Shown piece by piece: positions 47,114 to 63,160 of a stretch of DNA of 64,000 nt. The notes below the pieces were generated by a model, which saw only the letters and a list, made by a program, of their open reading frames with translations, searched no databases and was not told where the DNA came from. A program made the position numbers and the translations under genes. Position 1 is the first letter of the stretch. The number at the start of each line of letters is the position of its first letter. This DNA is from an uncultured Clostridia bacterium (lineage in GTDB: Bacteria; Bacillota; Clostridia; Oscillospirales; Acutalibacteraceae), in assembly GCA_947632385.1 (NCBI GenBank), contig CANRPD010000001.1, positions 1 through 64,000 of the forward strand, read 5' to 3'.

Positions 47114-48394
47114 ATGACAAGGCTTTTGTGCAGTATCGCCATCGCTCTGGTGGCAGGTTTGATGATGACCCGGCTGTTTAAGCGCGTGCATCTCCCGGAT
47201 GTGACCTCCTATTTGATCACCGGCGTTTTGCTGGGCCCCATGCTGATCGGCCGGTTGGGCATCCCCGGGGTGGGGTTCAACTCCTTTGAACAGGTGGAGA
47301 CCTTGCAGCCCATCTGCGACGTGGCCTTGGGCTTCATCGCCTTTGCCATCGGCAGCGAGTTTCGTTTGAATGAATTGAAGGCCACCGGCCGTGCCGCGGT
47401 GACCGTGGGCATCGTTCAGGCCCTGGCTGCCGCGGTGCTGGTGGACGCCGCCCTGCTCGGCCTGCATCTCTTCCTGGGAGACAAGCTGCCCATCCCGGCG
47501 GCCATCACCCTGGGGGCCATTGCCACTGCCACCGCCCCGGCGGCCACGCTGATGGTGGTGCGCCAGTACAAGGCCAAGGGCCCCACCACCAGCCTGCTGC
47601 TGCCGGTGGTCGCTTTGGACGACGCGGTGGGCCTGGTGGTGTTCGCCGTCTCCTTTGGGGCGGCACAGGCCATGCTCTCTGCCAACGCGAACCTCACCGC
47701 CGTTTTGGTGGAGCCCCTGCTGGAGATCGCAGTCTCCCTGCTCTTGGGCGGCGCGCTGGGCTGGGTGCTCACCCAGCTGGAGGACTGGTTCATGTCCCGC
47801 CGCAACCGGGTCGCCATGATCTCCGGTTTTGTCACCATGGCGGTGGCCCTGTCCATGATGGAATTTACGGTGGGCGGGATCACTTTCCGGTTCTCGTCTC
47901 TGCTGGTCTGCATGATGCTGGGGACCGTGTTCTGCAACCTCTGCCCCCTGTCCTCGGACATGATGGACCGCGCTGACCGCTGGTCCGCGCCCTTTGTCAC
48001 GCTGTTCTTCGTGCTGTCCGGCGCACAGCTGCACCTGGACGTCTTCGCGGATGCGGCGGTGGTGGGCATCGGTCTGGTGTATATCGCTGCCCGTTCGCTG
48101 GGAAAATATCTGGGGGCGCGGTTCAGCTGCAAATGGGCCGGCTGCTCCCCGACGGTGCAGAAGTACCTGGGGATCACCCTGCTGCCCCAGGCCGGAGTGG
48201 CCCTGGGCATGGCCTCTCAGGTGGGGGCCCAGATGGGTGCCATCGGCGCCACGCTGCGCAGCATCGTGCTGTTCGGCGTGCTGATCTACGAGCTGGTGGG
48301 TCCCAGCCTGACCAAAATTGCTCTCACCGCTGCGGGAGATATCATCCCGAAAAAGGAGATGGCTCCGGGCGAGCGGCCCGGACCGGCATTTTAG
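47114..48394 (+). CDS. Cation:proton antiporter (CPA2/Kef-type)
   Basis: Polytopic; 'LPDVTSYLITGVLLGPMLIGRLGIPGVGF', 'LGFIAFAIGSEFRLNELK', 'LDDAVGLVVFAVSFGAAQ'. Confidence 0.92.
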   Translation: MTRLLCSIAIALVAGLMMTRLFKRVHLPDVTSYLITGVLLGPMLIGRLGIPGVGFNSFEQVETLQPICDVALGFIAFAIGSEFRLNELKATGRAAVTVGIVQALAAAVLVDAALLGLHLFLGDKLPIPAAITLGAIATATAPAATLMVVRQYKAKGPTTSLLLPVVALDDAVGLVVFAVSFGAAQAMLSANANLTAVLVEPLLEIAVSLLLGGALGWVLTQLEDWFMSRRNRVAMISGFVTMAVALSMMEFTVGGITFRFSSLLVCMMLGTVFCNLCPLSSDMMDRADRWSAPFVTLFFVLSGAQLHLDVFADAAVVGIGLVYIAARSLGKYLGARFSCKWAGCSPTVQKYLGITLLPQAGVALGMASQVGAQMGAIGATLRSIVLFGVLIYELVGPSLTKIALTAAGDIIPKKEMAPGERPGPAF

Positions 48395-48433
48395 TGCTCT
48401 GCGGCGGGGCGGATGCTGCTTTCCGCAGCTCTG

Positions 48434-48514
48434 CCGTCTCGCGGGCCGGCGCCCCCAAGGCGCCGGCCCTTTTTGCTTTGCAAAAACGTCCGGCGTTGCC
48501 GGACGGCGAGACGG
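48434..48514. repeat. Four-way-junction intergenic element, copy C4
   Basis: Outer CCGTCTCGC/GCGAGACGG; H1 GGGCCGGCGCC-cccaa-GGCGCCGGCCC; H2 TTTTTGC-ttt-GCAAAAA; H3 CGTCCGGC-gtt-GCCGGACG. Confidence 0.9.
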
Positions 48515-48548
48515 TGGCCGGCCGTTGCGTTTTCCTCCCGGAAGGGAC

Positions 48549-48577
48549 TTGCTTTTTCCCGGGACCCGTAGTAGAAT
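48549..48577 (+). promoter_or_regulatory. Promoter upstream of galT
   Basis: TTGCTT -17- TAGAAT. Confidence 0.55.
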
Positions 48578-48640
48578 AGACTTGAGAAGGATCCGTCAGG
48601 TGGAACGTGCAGGTCGGTTTGCGAGAAAGGATGGGACAAA

Positions 48641-50146
48641 ATGGAAGCTGTGGACGTCAGCCTGGAGATCACGAGACTGATCCGGTACGGGCTGGAGAAG
48701 GGTCTTCTGGAGCCGGAGGACCGGACGTATGCCCTCAACCGGATGCTGGCCCTGCTGGGGTGCAACGAATACGAACCCAAAGAGGGTGCGCCCATCCGGT
48801 ATCCGGCCGAGGCGTTGGAGCCCCTGTGCGCATGGGCCGCGCAGCAGGGCCGGTTTTCCCCGGATACCCAGGACGCCCGGGATCAGTTCGACACGGAGCT
48901 GATGAACTGCATGATGCCCCGGTCCTCCCAGGTGGTCCGCCGGTTTTATGAGCAGTATGCGGTGGACAAGCAGGCGGCCACCGACGCCTACTACCGCCTG
49001 AGCATCGCTTCCAACTACATTCGGGCGGACCGCATCGCCCGGGACCGGAAATGGACCGCCGCCACGCCCTATGGCGACCTGGTGATCACCATCAACCTCT
49101 CCAAGCCGGAGAAAGACCCCCGGGCCATTGCCGCAGCCAAGAGCGCGCCCCAGTCGGGCTATCCCAAGTGTGCCCTCTGCCGGGAAAACGAAGGCTTTTT
49201 GGGCAGCGCCAACCAGGCGGCCCGGGGCAATCACCGGCTGATCCCCCTGGAGCTGCTGGGAGAGCGCTGGTATCTCCAATATTCACCCTATGTCTATTAC
49301 AACGAGCACTGCATCGTTTTAAGCGAGGAGCACCGCCCCATGCGGGTCAGCCGGGAGTCCTTTGCCCGCCTGCTGGAGCTGGTGACGCTGCTGCCTCACT
49401 ATTTTGTCGGTTCCAATGCGGATCTCCCCATCGTGGGCGGGTCCATCCTGACCCACGACCACTTCCAGGGGGGCCGCTACGAGTTCCCCATGGCCAAGGC
49501 CCCTTTGCGGGAGACGCTGTCGTTCTCAGGCTTTCCCCAGGTGGAGGCCGGCATCGTCCGCTGGCCCATGTCGGTGATCCGACTGCGCTCGGCGGACAAG
49601 GAAGCCCTGACGGAGCTGGCGGACCGCATTTTGGGCAGCTGGCGGCAGTACAGCGACCCCACGGTGGACATCCTCAGCCACACCGGGGACACGCCACACA
49701 ACACCGTCACCCCCATTGCCCGCCGCCGGGGCCAGGACTATGAGCTGGACCTGGTGCTGCGCAACAACCGCACCACCGAAGCCCATCCCCTGGGGCTGTT
49801 CCATCCCCATGCCCAGTACCATCACATCAAAAAAGAAAACATCGGCCTCATCGAGGTCATGGGACTGGCCATTCTGCCGCCCCGCCTGCTCACGGAGACC
49901 GAGACCCTCATCGAAGCCCTGTCCGATCCCCACCGGGCGCCGGAGCTGCTGGATCGGGAGGACATGCACAAGCATCGGCTGTGGTATGAGGAGCTGAAGG
50001 CCCAGGGGGTCACCGCAGCCAACGCCCGCCAGGCGGTCCAGGACGGCGTGGGGGCGATCTTTGGCAAGATCTTGGGCAACGCCGGTGTCTTCAAGGACGA
50101 CGAAGCCGGACGGAGGGCCTTCCGCCGGTTTACCGATCAGGTATGA
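48641..50146 (+). CDS. galT: UDP-glucose--hexose-1-phosphate uridylyltransferase
   Basis: 'YNEHCIVLSEEHRPMRVSRESFARLLELVTLLPHYFVGSNADLPIVGGSILTHDHFQGG', 'HTVTPIARRRG'-like, firmicute GalT2 type. Confidence 0.95.
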   Translation: MEAVDVSLEITRLIRYGLEKGLLEPEDRTYALNRMLALLGCNEYEPKEGAPIRYPAEALEPLCAWAAQQGRFSPDTQDARDQFDTELMNCMMPRSSQVVRRFYEQYAVDKQAATDAYYRLSIASNYIRADRIARDRKWTAATPYGDLVITINLSKPEKDPRAIAAAKSAPQSGYPKCALCRENEGFLGSANQAARGNHRLIPLELLGERWYLQYSPYVYYNEHCIVLSEEHRPMRVSRESFARLLELVTLLPHYFVGSNADLPIVGGSILTHDHFQGGRYEFPMAKAPLRETLSFSGFPQVEAGIVRWPMSVIRLRSADKEALTELADRILGSWRQYSDPTVDILSHTGDTPHNTVTPIARRRGQDYELDLVLRNNRTTEAHPLGLFHPHAQYHHIKKENIGLIEVMGLAILPPRLLTETETLIEALSDPHRAPELLDREDMHKHRLWYEELKAQGVTAANARQAVQDGVGAIFGKILGNAGVFKDDEAGRRAFRRFTDQV

Positions 50147-50790
50147 GCTCGTTCCTGTCCCGCTTCCTCCAGGCGCTTTTTCCGCCCAAGTGCCTGGTGT
50201 GCGGCCGGCCCGCTCCGGAGGGGCTCTGCCCCGCCTGCCGAAAACAGCTGCCTCCAGAGCCCCTGTGCCGCACGCTGACCCTGCCGGACGGCAACAATCT
50301 GCCGGTCCGGTGCCCGCTGCCGTATGAGGGGCCCTATCGGGAGGCGCTGCACCGGCTGAAATTTCAGGGCCGCCGTGCCCTGGCCCAGCCGTTGGGGACG
50401 CTGATGGCCCGGGCCGTGTCCTCCGGGGCTGCCTATGACGGCGTGACCTATGTCCCCCTTTCGGAAAAAAGCCGGCGCGCCCGGGGCTACGACCAAAGCC
50501 GCCTGCTGGCGGACCGGGTGGGGGCCCTGTTGCAGCTGCCGGTGCTGGAGCTGCTCAGCAAGGTCCGGGAGACGGACGTACAGCACCAGCTGCCGGGCAG
50601 TCAGCGCATGGAAAACGTGCGGGGCGCCTATCAGGCGAAAAATGCCGCCGGGCTGCGGCTTTTGCTCATCGACGACATCGTCACCACGGGAGCGACGCTC
50701 CTCACCTGCGCCCAGACCCTGTACGGAGCGGGCGCGGCAGCCGTAGACGGCCTGTGTGCGGCGGACACCGCCGGACCCGAGAGAACCTAA
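50143..50790 (+). CDS. ComF family protein (phosphoribosyltransferase-like)
   Basis: N-term 'FPPKCLVCGRPAPEGLCPACRKQLP' zinc finger, 'LLLIDDIVTTGATLLTCAQTL' PRPP loop. Confidence 0.93.
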   Translation: MSSFLSRFLQALFPPKCLVCGRPAPEGLCPACRKQLPPEPLCRTLTLPDGNNLPVRCPLPYEGPYREALHRLKFQGRRALAQPLGTLMARAVSSGAAYDGVTYVPLSEKSRRARGYDQSRLLADRVGALLQLPVLELLSKVRETDVQHQLPGSQRMENVRGAYQAKNAAGLRLLLIDDIVTTGATLLTCAQTLYGAGAAAVDGLCAADTAGPERT

Positions 50791-50805
50791 ATGGAGGCGA
50801 TCACC

Positions 50806-51372
50806 ATGGATATGGAAAAAATACGACGGGCTGTCCGGGACATCCTGGAGGCCATTGGGGAGGACCCCGACCGGGAGGGCCTGCAGGAGACGCCGGACCG
50901 GGTGGCGCGGATGTACGGGGAGATCTTCTCCGGGCTTTCCGCAGACCCCACCCAGCACCTGAAGATCTTTCACGAGCAGGGCAAGCACGATGAGCTGGTC
51001 CTGGTCAAGGACATCCCCCTCTACTCGGTCTGCGAGCACCACCTGCTGCCCTTTGTGGGCAAGGCCCATATCGCGTACATTCCTAGGGACGGCAAGATCA
51101 TCGGGCTTTCCAAATTTGCCCGGATCGTGGACTGCTTTGCCCGCCGTCCCCAGGTCCAGGAACGGCTGACGGGGCAGATCGCGGACTTCCTCTACGACCA
51201 TCTGACGCCCCAGGGCGTGGCGGTCTTTTTGGAAGCGGAGCACCTGTGCATGACCATGCGGGGCGCCCGTGCGGCCGGGGCCCTGACCCGGACTTCTGCT
51301 CTGCGGGGCATCATGCGTTCCGATCCCCGCACCCGGGCGGAGGTCACGGCGCTGCTCTCCGGAAACCGATGA
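50806..51372 (+). CDS. folE: GTP cyclohydrolase I
   Basis: '[24 protein letters not shown]', '[20 protein letters not shown]', '[23 protein letters not shown]'. GGAGG RBS precedes ATG 50806. Confidence 0.95.
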   Translation: MDMEKIRRAVRDILEAIGEDPDREGLQETPDRVARMYGEIFSGLSADPTQHLKIFHEQGKHDELVLVKDIPLYSVCEHHLLPFVGKAHIAYIPRDGKIIGLSKFARIVDCFARRPQVQERLTGQIADFLYDHLTPQGVAVFLEAEHLCMTMRGARAAGALTRTSALRGIMRSDPRTRAEVTALLSGNR

Positions 51373-52187
51373 GCCCGGCGGTCTTTCGGGCGCGGGACAA
51401 GCGCTTTCCCCTGGACCGGGTGTACGTCATGGGGATCCTCAACGTGACCCCGGATTCGTTTTCCGACGGTGGCCGCTACTTTGGCGAGGACGCCGCCATG
51501 GCCCGGGCGGTGCAGATGGCTCAGGAGGGCGCAGATATCATCGACATCGGCGGCCAGTCCACCCGGCCAGGGTACACGCCCATCTCTCCCGAGGAAGAAT
51601 GGGCGCGGATCCGTGCGGTCCTGCCCCGGGTGATCCGGGAGACCGGACGGGCGGTGTCCGTGGACACATTTTACCCCTGGGTGGCGATTCGGGCGCTGGA
51701 GGCCGGAGCCCACATCCTCAACGATGTGACGGGCTTTTCGGAGGCCATGTTTCAGGCGGCGGCCGGGTCCGGCTGCGGCTGTGTGGTCACCTTCCCTCGG
51801 GGCGGCGCGGGAGCAGATGTCTGTACCGCGGCTCACCGCTTCTTTTTGGACCGCCTGGAAATGGCCCGGCGTTCCGGCATCGACGGGGAGCAGCTGTGTT
51901 TCGATCCCGGCATCGGCTTTGGCAAAACCATGGACGAAAACCTGCGGCTGCTGGCCCGGGTGGACCGCACCCGGGTCCCCGGGACGGCGTTCCTCATGGC
52001 AGCCTCCCGCAAGCGGGTCACGGGCTTTCCCTGCGGCGACCCGCCCTTTGCAGAACGCTTGCCCGCCACGCTGGCGGCGCACACCGCTGCCATTCTGGGC
52101 GGGGCGGATCTGGTGCGGGTCCACGATGTGAAGGAAGGGGTCCAGGCGGCCCAAATGGCCCTGGCCCTTCGTCAGGCAAAGGAGTGA
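51369..52187 (+). CDS. folP: Dihydropteroate synthase
   Basis: '[19 protein letters not shown]', '[14 protein letters not shown]', '[20 protein letters not shown]'. Confidence 0.95.
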   Translation: MSPAVFRARDKRFPLDRVYVMGILNVTPDSFSDGGRYFGEDAAMARAVQMAQEGADIIDIGGQSTRPGYTPISPEEEWARIRAVLPRVIRETGRAVSVDTFYPWVAIRALEAGAHILNDVTGFSEAMFQAAAGSGCGCVVTFPRGGAGADVCTAAHRFFLDRLEMARRSGIDGEQLCFDPGIGFGKTMDENLRLLARVDRTRVPGTAFLMAASRKRVTGFPCGDPPFAERLPATLAAHTAAILGGADLVRVHDVKEGVQAAQMALALRQAKE

Positions 52188-52192
52188 TTCCC

Positions 52193-52582
52193 ATGGACAA
52201 GATCCTGCTCAAAGGTCTGGAGATCTTCGCATATCACGGGGTGAACCCGGAGGAAAAGGCGGACGGGCAGACTTTCCAGCTCGATCTGACGCTGGAGGCG
52301 GATCTTTCCGCTGCCCGGCACAGCGACGATCTCAACGACACGGTGAACTATGCCGCCGTCCGGAAAACGGTCCAGCGGGCGTTCACTGCGGAAAAGTATG
52401 ACCTCATCGAGCGGGCGGCCCAGGTCGTCTGCGATGCGGTCCTGGGGGAACACCCGCAGGTGCAGCGGGTCACGGTGCTGCTGAAAAAACCGAATGCCCC
52501 CATGAATGCGGTCTTTGACTACGCCGGGGTCGAGATCACCCAGGCCCGGGCGGAGAACCCTGGGAAAGGAGATGCTACGTAG
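52193..52582 (+). CDS. folB: Dihydroneopterin aldolase
   Basis: 'MDKILLKGLEIFAYHGVNPEEKADGQTFQLDLTLEADL'. Confidence 0.93.
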   Translation: MDKILLKGLEIFAYHGVNPEEKADGQTFQLDLTLEADLSAARHSDDLNDTVNYAAVRKTVQRAFTAEKYDLIERAAQVVCDAVLGEHPQVQRVTVLLKKPNAPMNAVFDYAGVEITQARAENPGKGDAT

Positions 52583-53938
52583 ATGAAAGCGGTCTTAGGC
52601 CTGGGTGCCAACCTGGGCGACCGGGTGGGGAACCTGCAAAAGGCGGTCTTTGCCGTTTCGCAGCTGCCGGATACCCAGGTCCTGGCGGTCTCCGGCGTCT
52701 ATGAGACCGAACCCTTCGACGTGCTGTCTCCACAGGACCAGTACCTGAATGCGTGCCTGCTGGTGGAGACGAAGTGCCCGCCGGAGGACCTGCTGGCATC
52801 CTGCCTGCAGATCGAATCCGCCTTGGGTCGGGTGCGCACGGAATACCACGGGGCGCGCACCGTGGACATCGACATTTTGCTCGTAGAGGGGTACGAGAGC
52901 CACACCCCGCGGCTCACTGTGCCGCATACGGGCATTTTGGAACGGGCCTTTGTGCTGGTCCCCCTGCTGGACCTGTTCCCCACGGGAGAAGCCCTGGGCT
53001 TTTCCTTTGGGCAGGCATTGGCGCAGGTGGATCGGACAGGTGTGGTCCCGTTTGGAGAACTTTTCAGCGAGAAAGGAAGGAAAGCCATGGATCGAAAAGT
53101 CATTTCTGTCTTGGAGACGGTGGACGTTGCCACCGGAGAGCGCCGTGTGGAGCACACGTTCGACAAGACCATCGAAGCGCCCAACTGGCTTGCGCCGGAC
53201 ACCCTGCTGTACAACAGCGGCGGAGAGCTCTGGTTCTACACGCTTTCCACCGGGGAAAGCACCCTGCTGGATACGGGGACGGTGCGGTTCTGCAACAATG
53301 ACCACGTGATCTCGCCGGACGGCAAATATGTGGGCATTTCCAGCGGCGCCGCCGGGGATTGGCGCTCTGCGGTGTACATCTGTCCCCTCACCGGCGGAGA
53401 GCCCCGCCGCGTCACGGAGAACACCCCCAGCTATCTCCACGGGTGGTCGCCGGACGGCAAGACCCTGGCCTACTGCGCGGAGCGCAACGGCAATTTCGAC
53501 GTGTACACCATCCCGGTGGAGGGGGGAGAGGAGACCCGGCTCACCGTGGCGGAAGGGCTGGACGACGGCCCCGAATATGCCCCGGACGGGCAGCAGATCT
53601 GGTTCAATTCCGTGCGTTCCGGCCTGATGCAGGTCTGGCGCATGAACCCGGACGGCACCCAGCAGGTCCGGGTCACCAAGGACGAGGAGAGCAACTGCTG
53701 GTTCCCCCACCTTTCTCCGGACGGCCGGACCGTGGCTTATATCGCCTACAAAAAGGGCGATGTACAGCCGGGGGACCACCCGCCCCAGAAGAACGTGGAG
53801 ATCCGGCTGATAGATGCCGACGGCGGGAACACCCGGGTGCTGGTCCGACTCTTTGGCGGACAGGGCACCCTGAACGTCAACAGCTGGTCGCCGGACGGCA
53901 AGCGCCTGGCCTTTGTCAGCTACCGTCTGGCAGACTGA
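52583..53938 (+). CDS. folK: HPPK (FolK, residues 1-~168) in frame with a TolB-like PD40/WD40 beta-propeller protein
   Basis: 'VLGLGANLGDRVGNLQKAV', 'IESALGRVRTEYHGARTVDIDILL', 'PHTGILERAFVLVPLLDL', then 'WSPDGKTLAYC', 'LSPDGRTVAYI', 'WSPDGKRLAFVSYR'. Internal AAGGAAGGAAAGCC-ATG at 53087. Confidence 0.88.
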   Translation: MKAVLGLGANLGDRVGNLQKAVFAVSQLPDTQVLAVSGVYETEPFDVLSPQDQYLNACLLVETKCPPEDLLASCLQIESALGRVRTEYHGARTVDIDILLVEGYESHTPRLTVPHTGILERAFVLVPLLDLFPTGEALGFSFGQALAQVDRTGVVPFGELFSEKGRKAMDRKVISVLETVDVATGERRVEHTFDKTIEAPNWLAPDTLLYNSGGELWFYTLSTGESTLLDTGTVRFCNNDHVISPDGKYVGISSGAAGDWRSAVYICPLTGGEPRRVTENTPSYLHGWSPDGKTLAYCAERNGNFDVYTIPVEGGEETRLTVAEGLDDGPEYAPDGQQIWFNSVRSGLMQVWRMNPDGTQQVRVTKDEESNCWFPHLSPDGRTVAYIAYKKGDVQPGDHPPQKNVEIRLIDADGGNTRVLVRLFGGQGTLNVNSWSPDGKRLAFVSYRLAD

Positions 53939-53956
53939 CGGTCGTTTTCACAGCGC

Positions 53957-53991
53957 ATCGCTTGAGAGGACGCTTTTGGGCGTCCTCTTTT
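53957..53991 (+). terminator. Terminator of the fol operon
   Basis: GAGGACGC-tttt-GGGCGTCCTCTTTTTTT. Confidence 0.85.
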
Positions 53992-54052
53992 TTTGCCGGT
54001 ATCTGCGTCCGGCGGACCTGCCTGCGGGTCCCGGCGCCCGCCCACCCGCCCT

Positions 54053-54134
54053 CCGCCCCGCCGTCTGGGCCGGGGCCCAGGCGCTTTTCGCCCAGCGAAA
54101 AGCCGCCGAACCCTTGGGTTCGGCGGCGGGGCGG
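54053..54134. repeat. Four-way-junction intergenic element, copy C6
   Basis: Outer CCGCCCCGCC/GGCGGGGCGG; H1 GTCTGGGC-cggg-GCCCAGGC; H2 GCTTTTCGC-cca-GCGAAAAGC; H3 GCCGAACC-cttg-GGTTCGGC. Confidence 0.85.
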
Positions 54135-54148
54135 CCCGGCTTCGGCCG

Positions 54149-60420
<6,272 letters not shown>

Positions 60421-60444
60421 TCCATCCTTTTCCAACCCATCCGG

Positions 60445-60471
60445 ACGGACAGCTTCCCGCTGTCCGTCCTT
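60445..60471 (+). terminator. Terminator after the beta-galactosidase gene
   Basis: GGACGGACAGC-ttcc-CGCTGTCCGTCC-TT. Confidence 0.75.
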
Positions 60472-60762
60472 GTCTGTGCCCGGGTCCGTGGCCGGACGGG
60501 CCAAGCCGCGGCCCCTGCCGGGGCAGGGCAAGTCGCGCCTCGCGCGTTCCGCGCTGACGCCTACTAGAAAAAGGTGGGTCGTCGCGCCCTGTCCGTGCCA
60601 GGACGGGGCAAAGCCGCGGGCCAGCACCTACTGGAAATCAGTGGGTCGTCGCGCCCGCCGGTGGCCCGACAGGCCTGTGTCGCGGGCCAGCGCCTACTGG
60701 AAAAAAGCAAGCCATCGCGCCCGCCGGTTTGCAAAACCGGCAAGGGCCCCCACCCGCCTCCC

Positions 60763-60857
60763 CCGTCTCGCCGCCTGCGCCTTTCGGCGCAGGCGCTTTT
60801 GCTCCGCAAAAGTGGGGGATGGGGTCGAAGTTCAGACCCCATCCCCCCGCGAGACGG
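60763..60857. repeat. Four-way-junction intergenic element, copy C7
   Basis: Outer CCGTCTCGC/GCGAGACGG; H1 CGCCTGCGCC-tttc-GGCGCAGGCG; H2 CTTTTGC-tcc-GCAAAAG; H3 GGGGGATGGGGTC-gaagttca-GACCCCATCCCCC. Confidence 0.92.
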
Positions 60858-60976
60858 CAGCCGGTGGCTCAGCAGCCAAAACCCCTTCCAGCCCGCTTCC
60901 GGCCCCTTTTTGCCCCCTTCCGGTCCACTTCCGGTATGGTTCAGACCCTGTTTTTGCCGGTTCACGACATTTGTTC

Positions 60977-61434
60977 AAATATGAACAAATTGTAAATTTT
61001 AAATTATTTTCAAAAAAGTTTCCCTCTCCAGGGAAACTTTACCCCTTTTAATAGGGGATATATGGGAGGACTTTTATCCGTGGCCGGACGGGCCAAGCCG
61101 CGGCCCCTGCCGGGGCAGGGCAAGTCGCGGGGCGCGCGGTCCCCGCGCTGACGCCTACTGGAAACCAGTGGGTTGTCGCGCCCATCAGTTTCCGATTTCC
61201 GCAAGTTTCTCCTGCGAATCTCACCAACTTGCACGAACCCCGCCGCAACCCCTCGATTCCCAGCTCCAACCCGCTCAATTTCCCCTTTGAACGTGCCGGA
61301 ACGCAACTCCGCCCCACCAAAAAATCCATCTCGCCCGCCCACCCGCCTCCCCCGTCTCGCCGCCTGCTCCGCAGGCGCTTTTGCTCCGCAAAAGGGAGGG
61401 TGGGCCAAGAACAGGCCCACCCTCCGCGAGACGG
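60977..61434. repeat. Composite long repeat element LE-B (homologous to LE-A at 10500-10946)
   Basis: Collinear similarity over ~450 bp by eye, ending in junction copy C8. Confidence 0.8.
61352..61434. repeat. Four-way-junction intergenic element, copy C8
   Basis: Outer CCGTCTCGC/GCGAGACGG; H1 CGCCTGC-tcc-GCAGGCG; H2 CTTTTGC-tcc-GCAAAAG; H3 GGAGGGTGGGCC-aagaaca-GGCCCACCCTCC. Confidence 0.92.
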
Positions 61435-61527
61435 CAGTTGCACCGAACCCTGCCCGAACCCCGCCCCAGCCCCGCAAAAACGCCCCTCCAGCTGCTCCAG
61501 GCCCCTTTTTGCCGGGCACAAGCAGGC

Positions 61528-62430
61528 TCACAGCGCCTTTTGGGCCATCATGTAGTAGGCAGACGGCGCAAACCCCGCCCGGCCGTAGAGCCGCTCCAGG
61601 CCGGAGTAGGTGTAGCCCAGAAACCCCTGCCGCATCCCGGCGCCCCGCATGACTGCCACCGCAAACCGGCACAGGCGGGTGGCCGTGCCCCGGTGCTGGC
61701 CCTCCGGCCGAACGGCGGTGCAGCCCAGGCTGCCCACCCCCGGTCCCTCCACGCCCAGGGAAACCAGCAGCCCGCCCAGCGCCTCCCCCTGGGGAGAGAC
61801 CGCGATCACGGCCCGTTCCGGCGCATGTTCGGCATAGCAGTCCGGGTTTTGGTAGTATTTTTCAAACCCAGGTTCGGCGGCCCGCACCGCAGCGCACAGG
61901 GCTTCCCGGTCCTCCGGCCGGGCCCAGCGGCAGCGCACGCCGTTTTCCGGGAGAGCTTGGCCCGGCAGCGGCCGGGAGAGGTCCACCGTCATGTCGAAAA
62001 AATCGCAGTCCGCGGCGTGGCGATAGCCCCGCTTGGCGAAAAACCGGGCGGCCTCGTCGGTGAGCCCCGCCGGGATGTGGGTCTCGTCGCCGCCGAAAAA
62101 GCTCTTTCCGGTGGGCACGCCGGGGGTGAGGTAGCCGTCGCCTGCCCCCACGGTGAGTTGGGGTTCGCCGGCGGCCCGGGCGGCGTCCTCCGCCCGGCGC
62201 AGCAGCGCCCCGCCCAGCCCCTGCCGCCGCAGCGGCTCGTCCACCGCCAGCAGCAGGACCGTTCCGGCCTGCAGCACGGCAGCGGCCGCCAGCTGGCCCC
62301 CCGCCCGGTGGGCAAACACCCGGTTTCTCGGGTCCGACAGCACCCGGAGCAGGGTGTTTGCGGCCCGGTAGGAAAAGGGAAAGCAGCGCCGGAACAGCCC
62401 GGCCAGCTCCCCCGGCGTGGCAGTCATCAT
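61528..62430 (-). CDS. GNAT family N-acetyltransferase
   Basis: MMTATPGELAGLFRRCFPFSYRAA...; 'LLLAVDEPLRRQGLGGALLRRAEDAARAAG', 'CTAVRPEGQHRGTATRLCRFAV'. N-terminal extension through the repeat array judged spurious. Confidence 0.85.
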   Translation of the reverse strand: MMTATPGELAGLFRRCFPFSYRAANTLLRVLSDPRNRVFAHRAGGQLAAAAVLQAGTVLLLAVDEPLRRQGLGGALLRRAEDAARAAGEPQLTVGAGDGYLTPGVPTGKSFFGGDETHIPAGLTDEAARFFAKRGYRHAADCDFFDMTVDLSRPLPGQALPENGVRCRWARPEDREALCAAVRAAEPGFEKYYQNPDCYAEHAPERAVIAVSPQGEALGGLLVSLGVEGPGVGSLGCTAVRPEGQHRGTATRLCRFAVAVMRGAGMRQGFLGYTYSGLERLYGRAGFAPSAYYMMAQKAL

Positions 62431-62442
62431 GGTCCATCCTCC

Positions 62443-63118
62443 TGCAAAATCAAGCCGGAAACGCGCACCATCCCGCCATTTTCCGGAACACTCGGGCTCG
62501 CGCCGGTTGGGCCTGCTGCCCGGCCAACTCTCCTGCAAAATCAGGCTGGAATGTGCATCGTCCCGCCGTTTTCCGGAACACTCGGGCTCGCGCCGGTTGG
62601 GCCTGCTGCCCGGCCAACTCGCTTGCAAAATCAGGCCGGAACGTGCATCGTCCCGCCATTTTCCGGGAAAATCAGGCCGCGCCCGGCCGTGTTCATTCTC
62701 CGTGCAAAACGAGCCGAAATGCGCACCATCCCGCCGTTTTTCGGAACACTCGGGCCCGCGCCGGTTGCGGCTCGCGCCCCGCCGGCCCACTCGCTTGCAA
62801 AATCAAGCCGAAACGCGCTTCATCCCGCCATTTTCCGGGGAATTCATGGCCCGCACCGGGTCAGGCCGCGCCCGGCCCCGTTCATTCTCCGTGCAAAACG
62901 AGCCGGAACGTGCATCGTCCCGCCATTTTCCGGGAAATTCATGGCCCGCACCGGGTCAGACCTCGCCCGGCCCCGTCCATTCTCCGTGCAAAACGAGCCG
63001 AAACGCGCACCATCCCGCCATTTTCCGGAACACTCGGGCCCGCGCCGGTTGGGCCCGCTGCCCGGCCCACTCGCTTGCAAAATCAAGCCGAAACGCGCAC
63101 CATCCCGCCATTTTCCGG
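62443..63118. repeat. Degenerate tandem array, 8 units of ~43-bp core with 79-96 bp spacing
   Basis: Core TGCAAAAnCnAGCCGnAACGnGCAnCnTCCCGCCnTTTTCCGG starts at 62443, 62534, 62624, 62703, 62796, 62892, 62987 and 63076. Confidence 0.9.
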
Positions 63119-63160
63119 GAAAATCAGGCCGCACCGGTGGTGCCCCACCGCGCCGCCCGG

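Noticed and set aside
62443-63118. CRISPR array
   Set aside because: Repeats are degenerate, linkers themselves recur and are not unique spacers, and no cas genes are nearby. Better described as a tandem repeat array.
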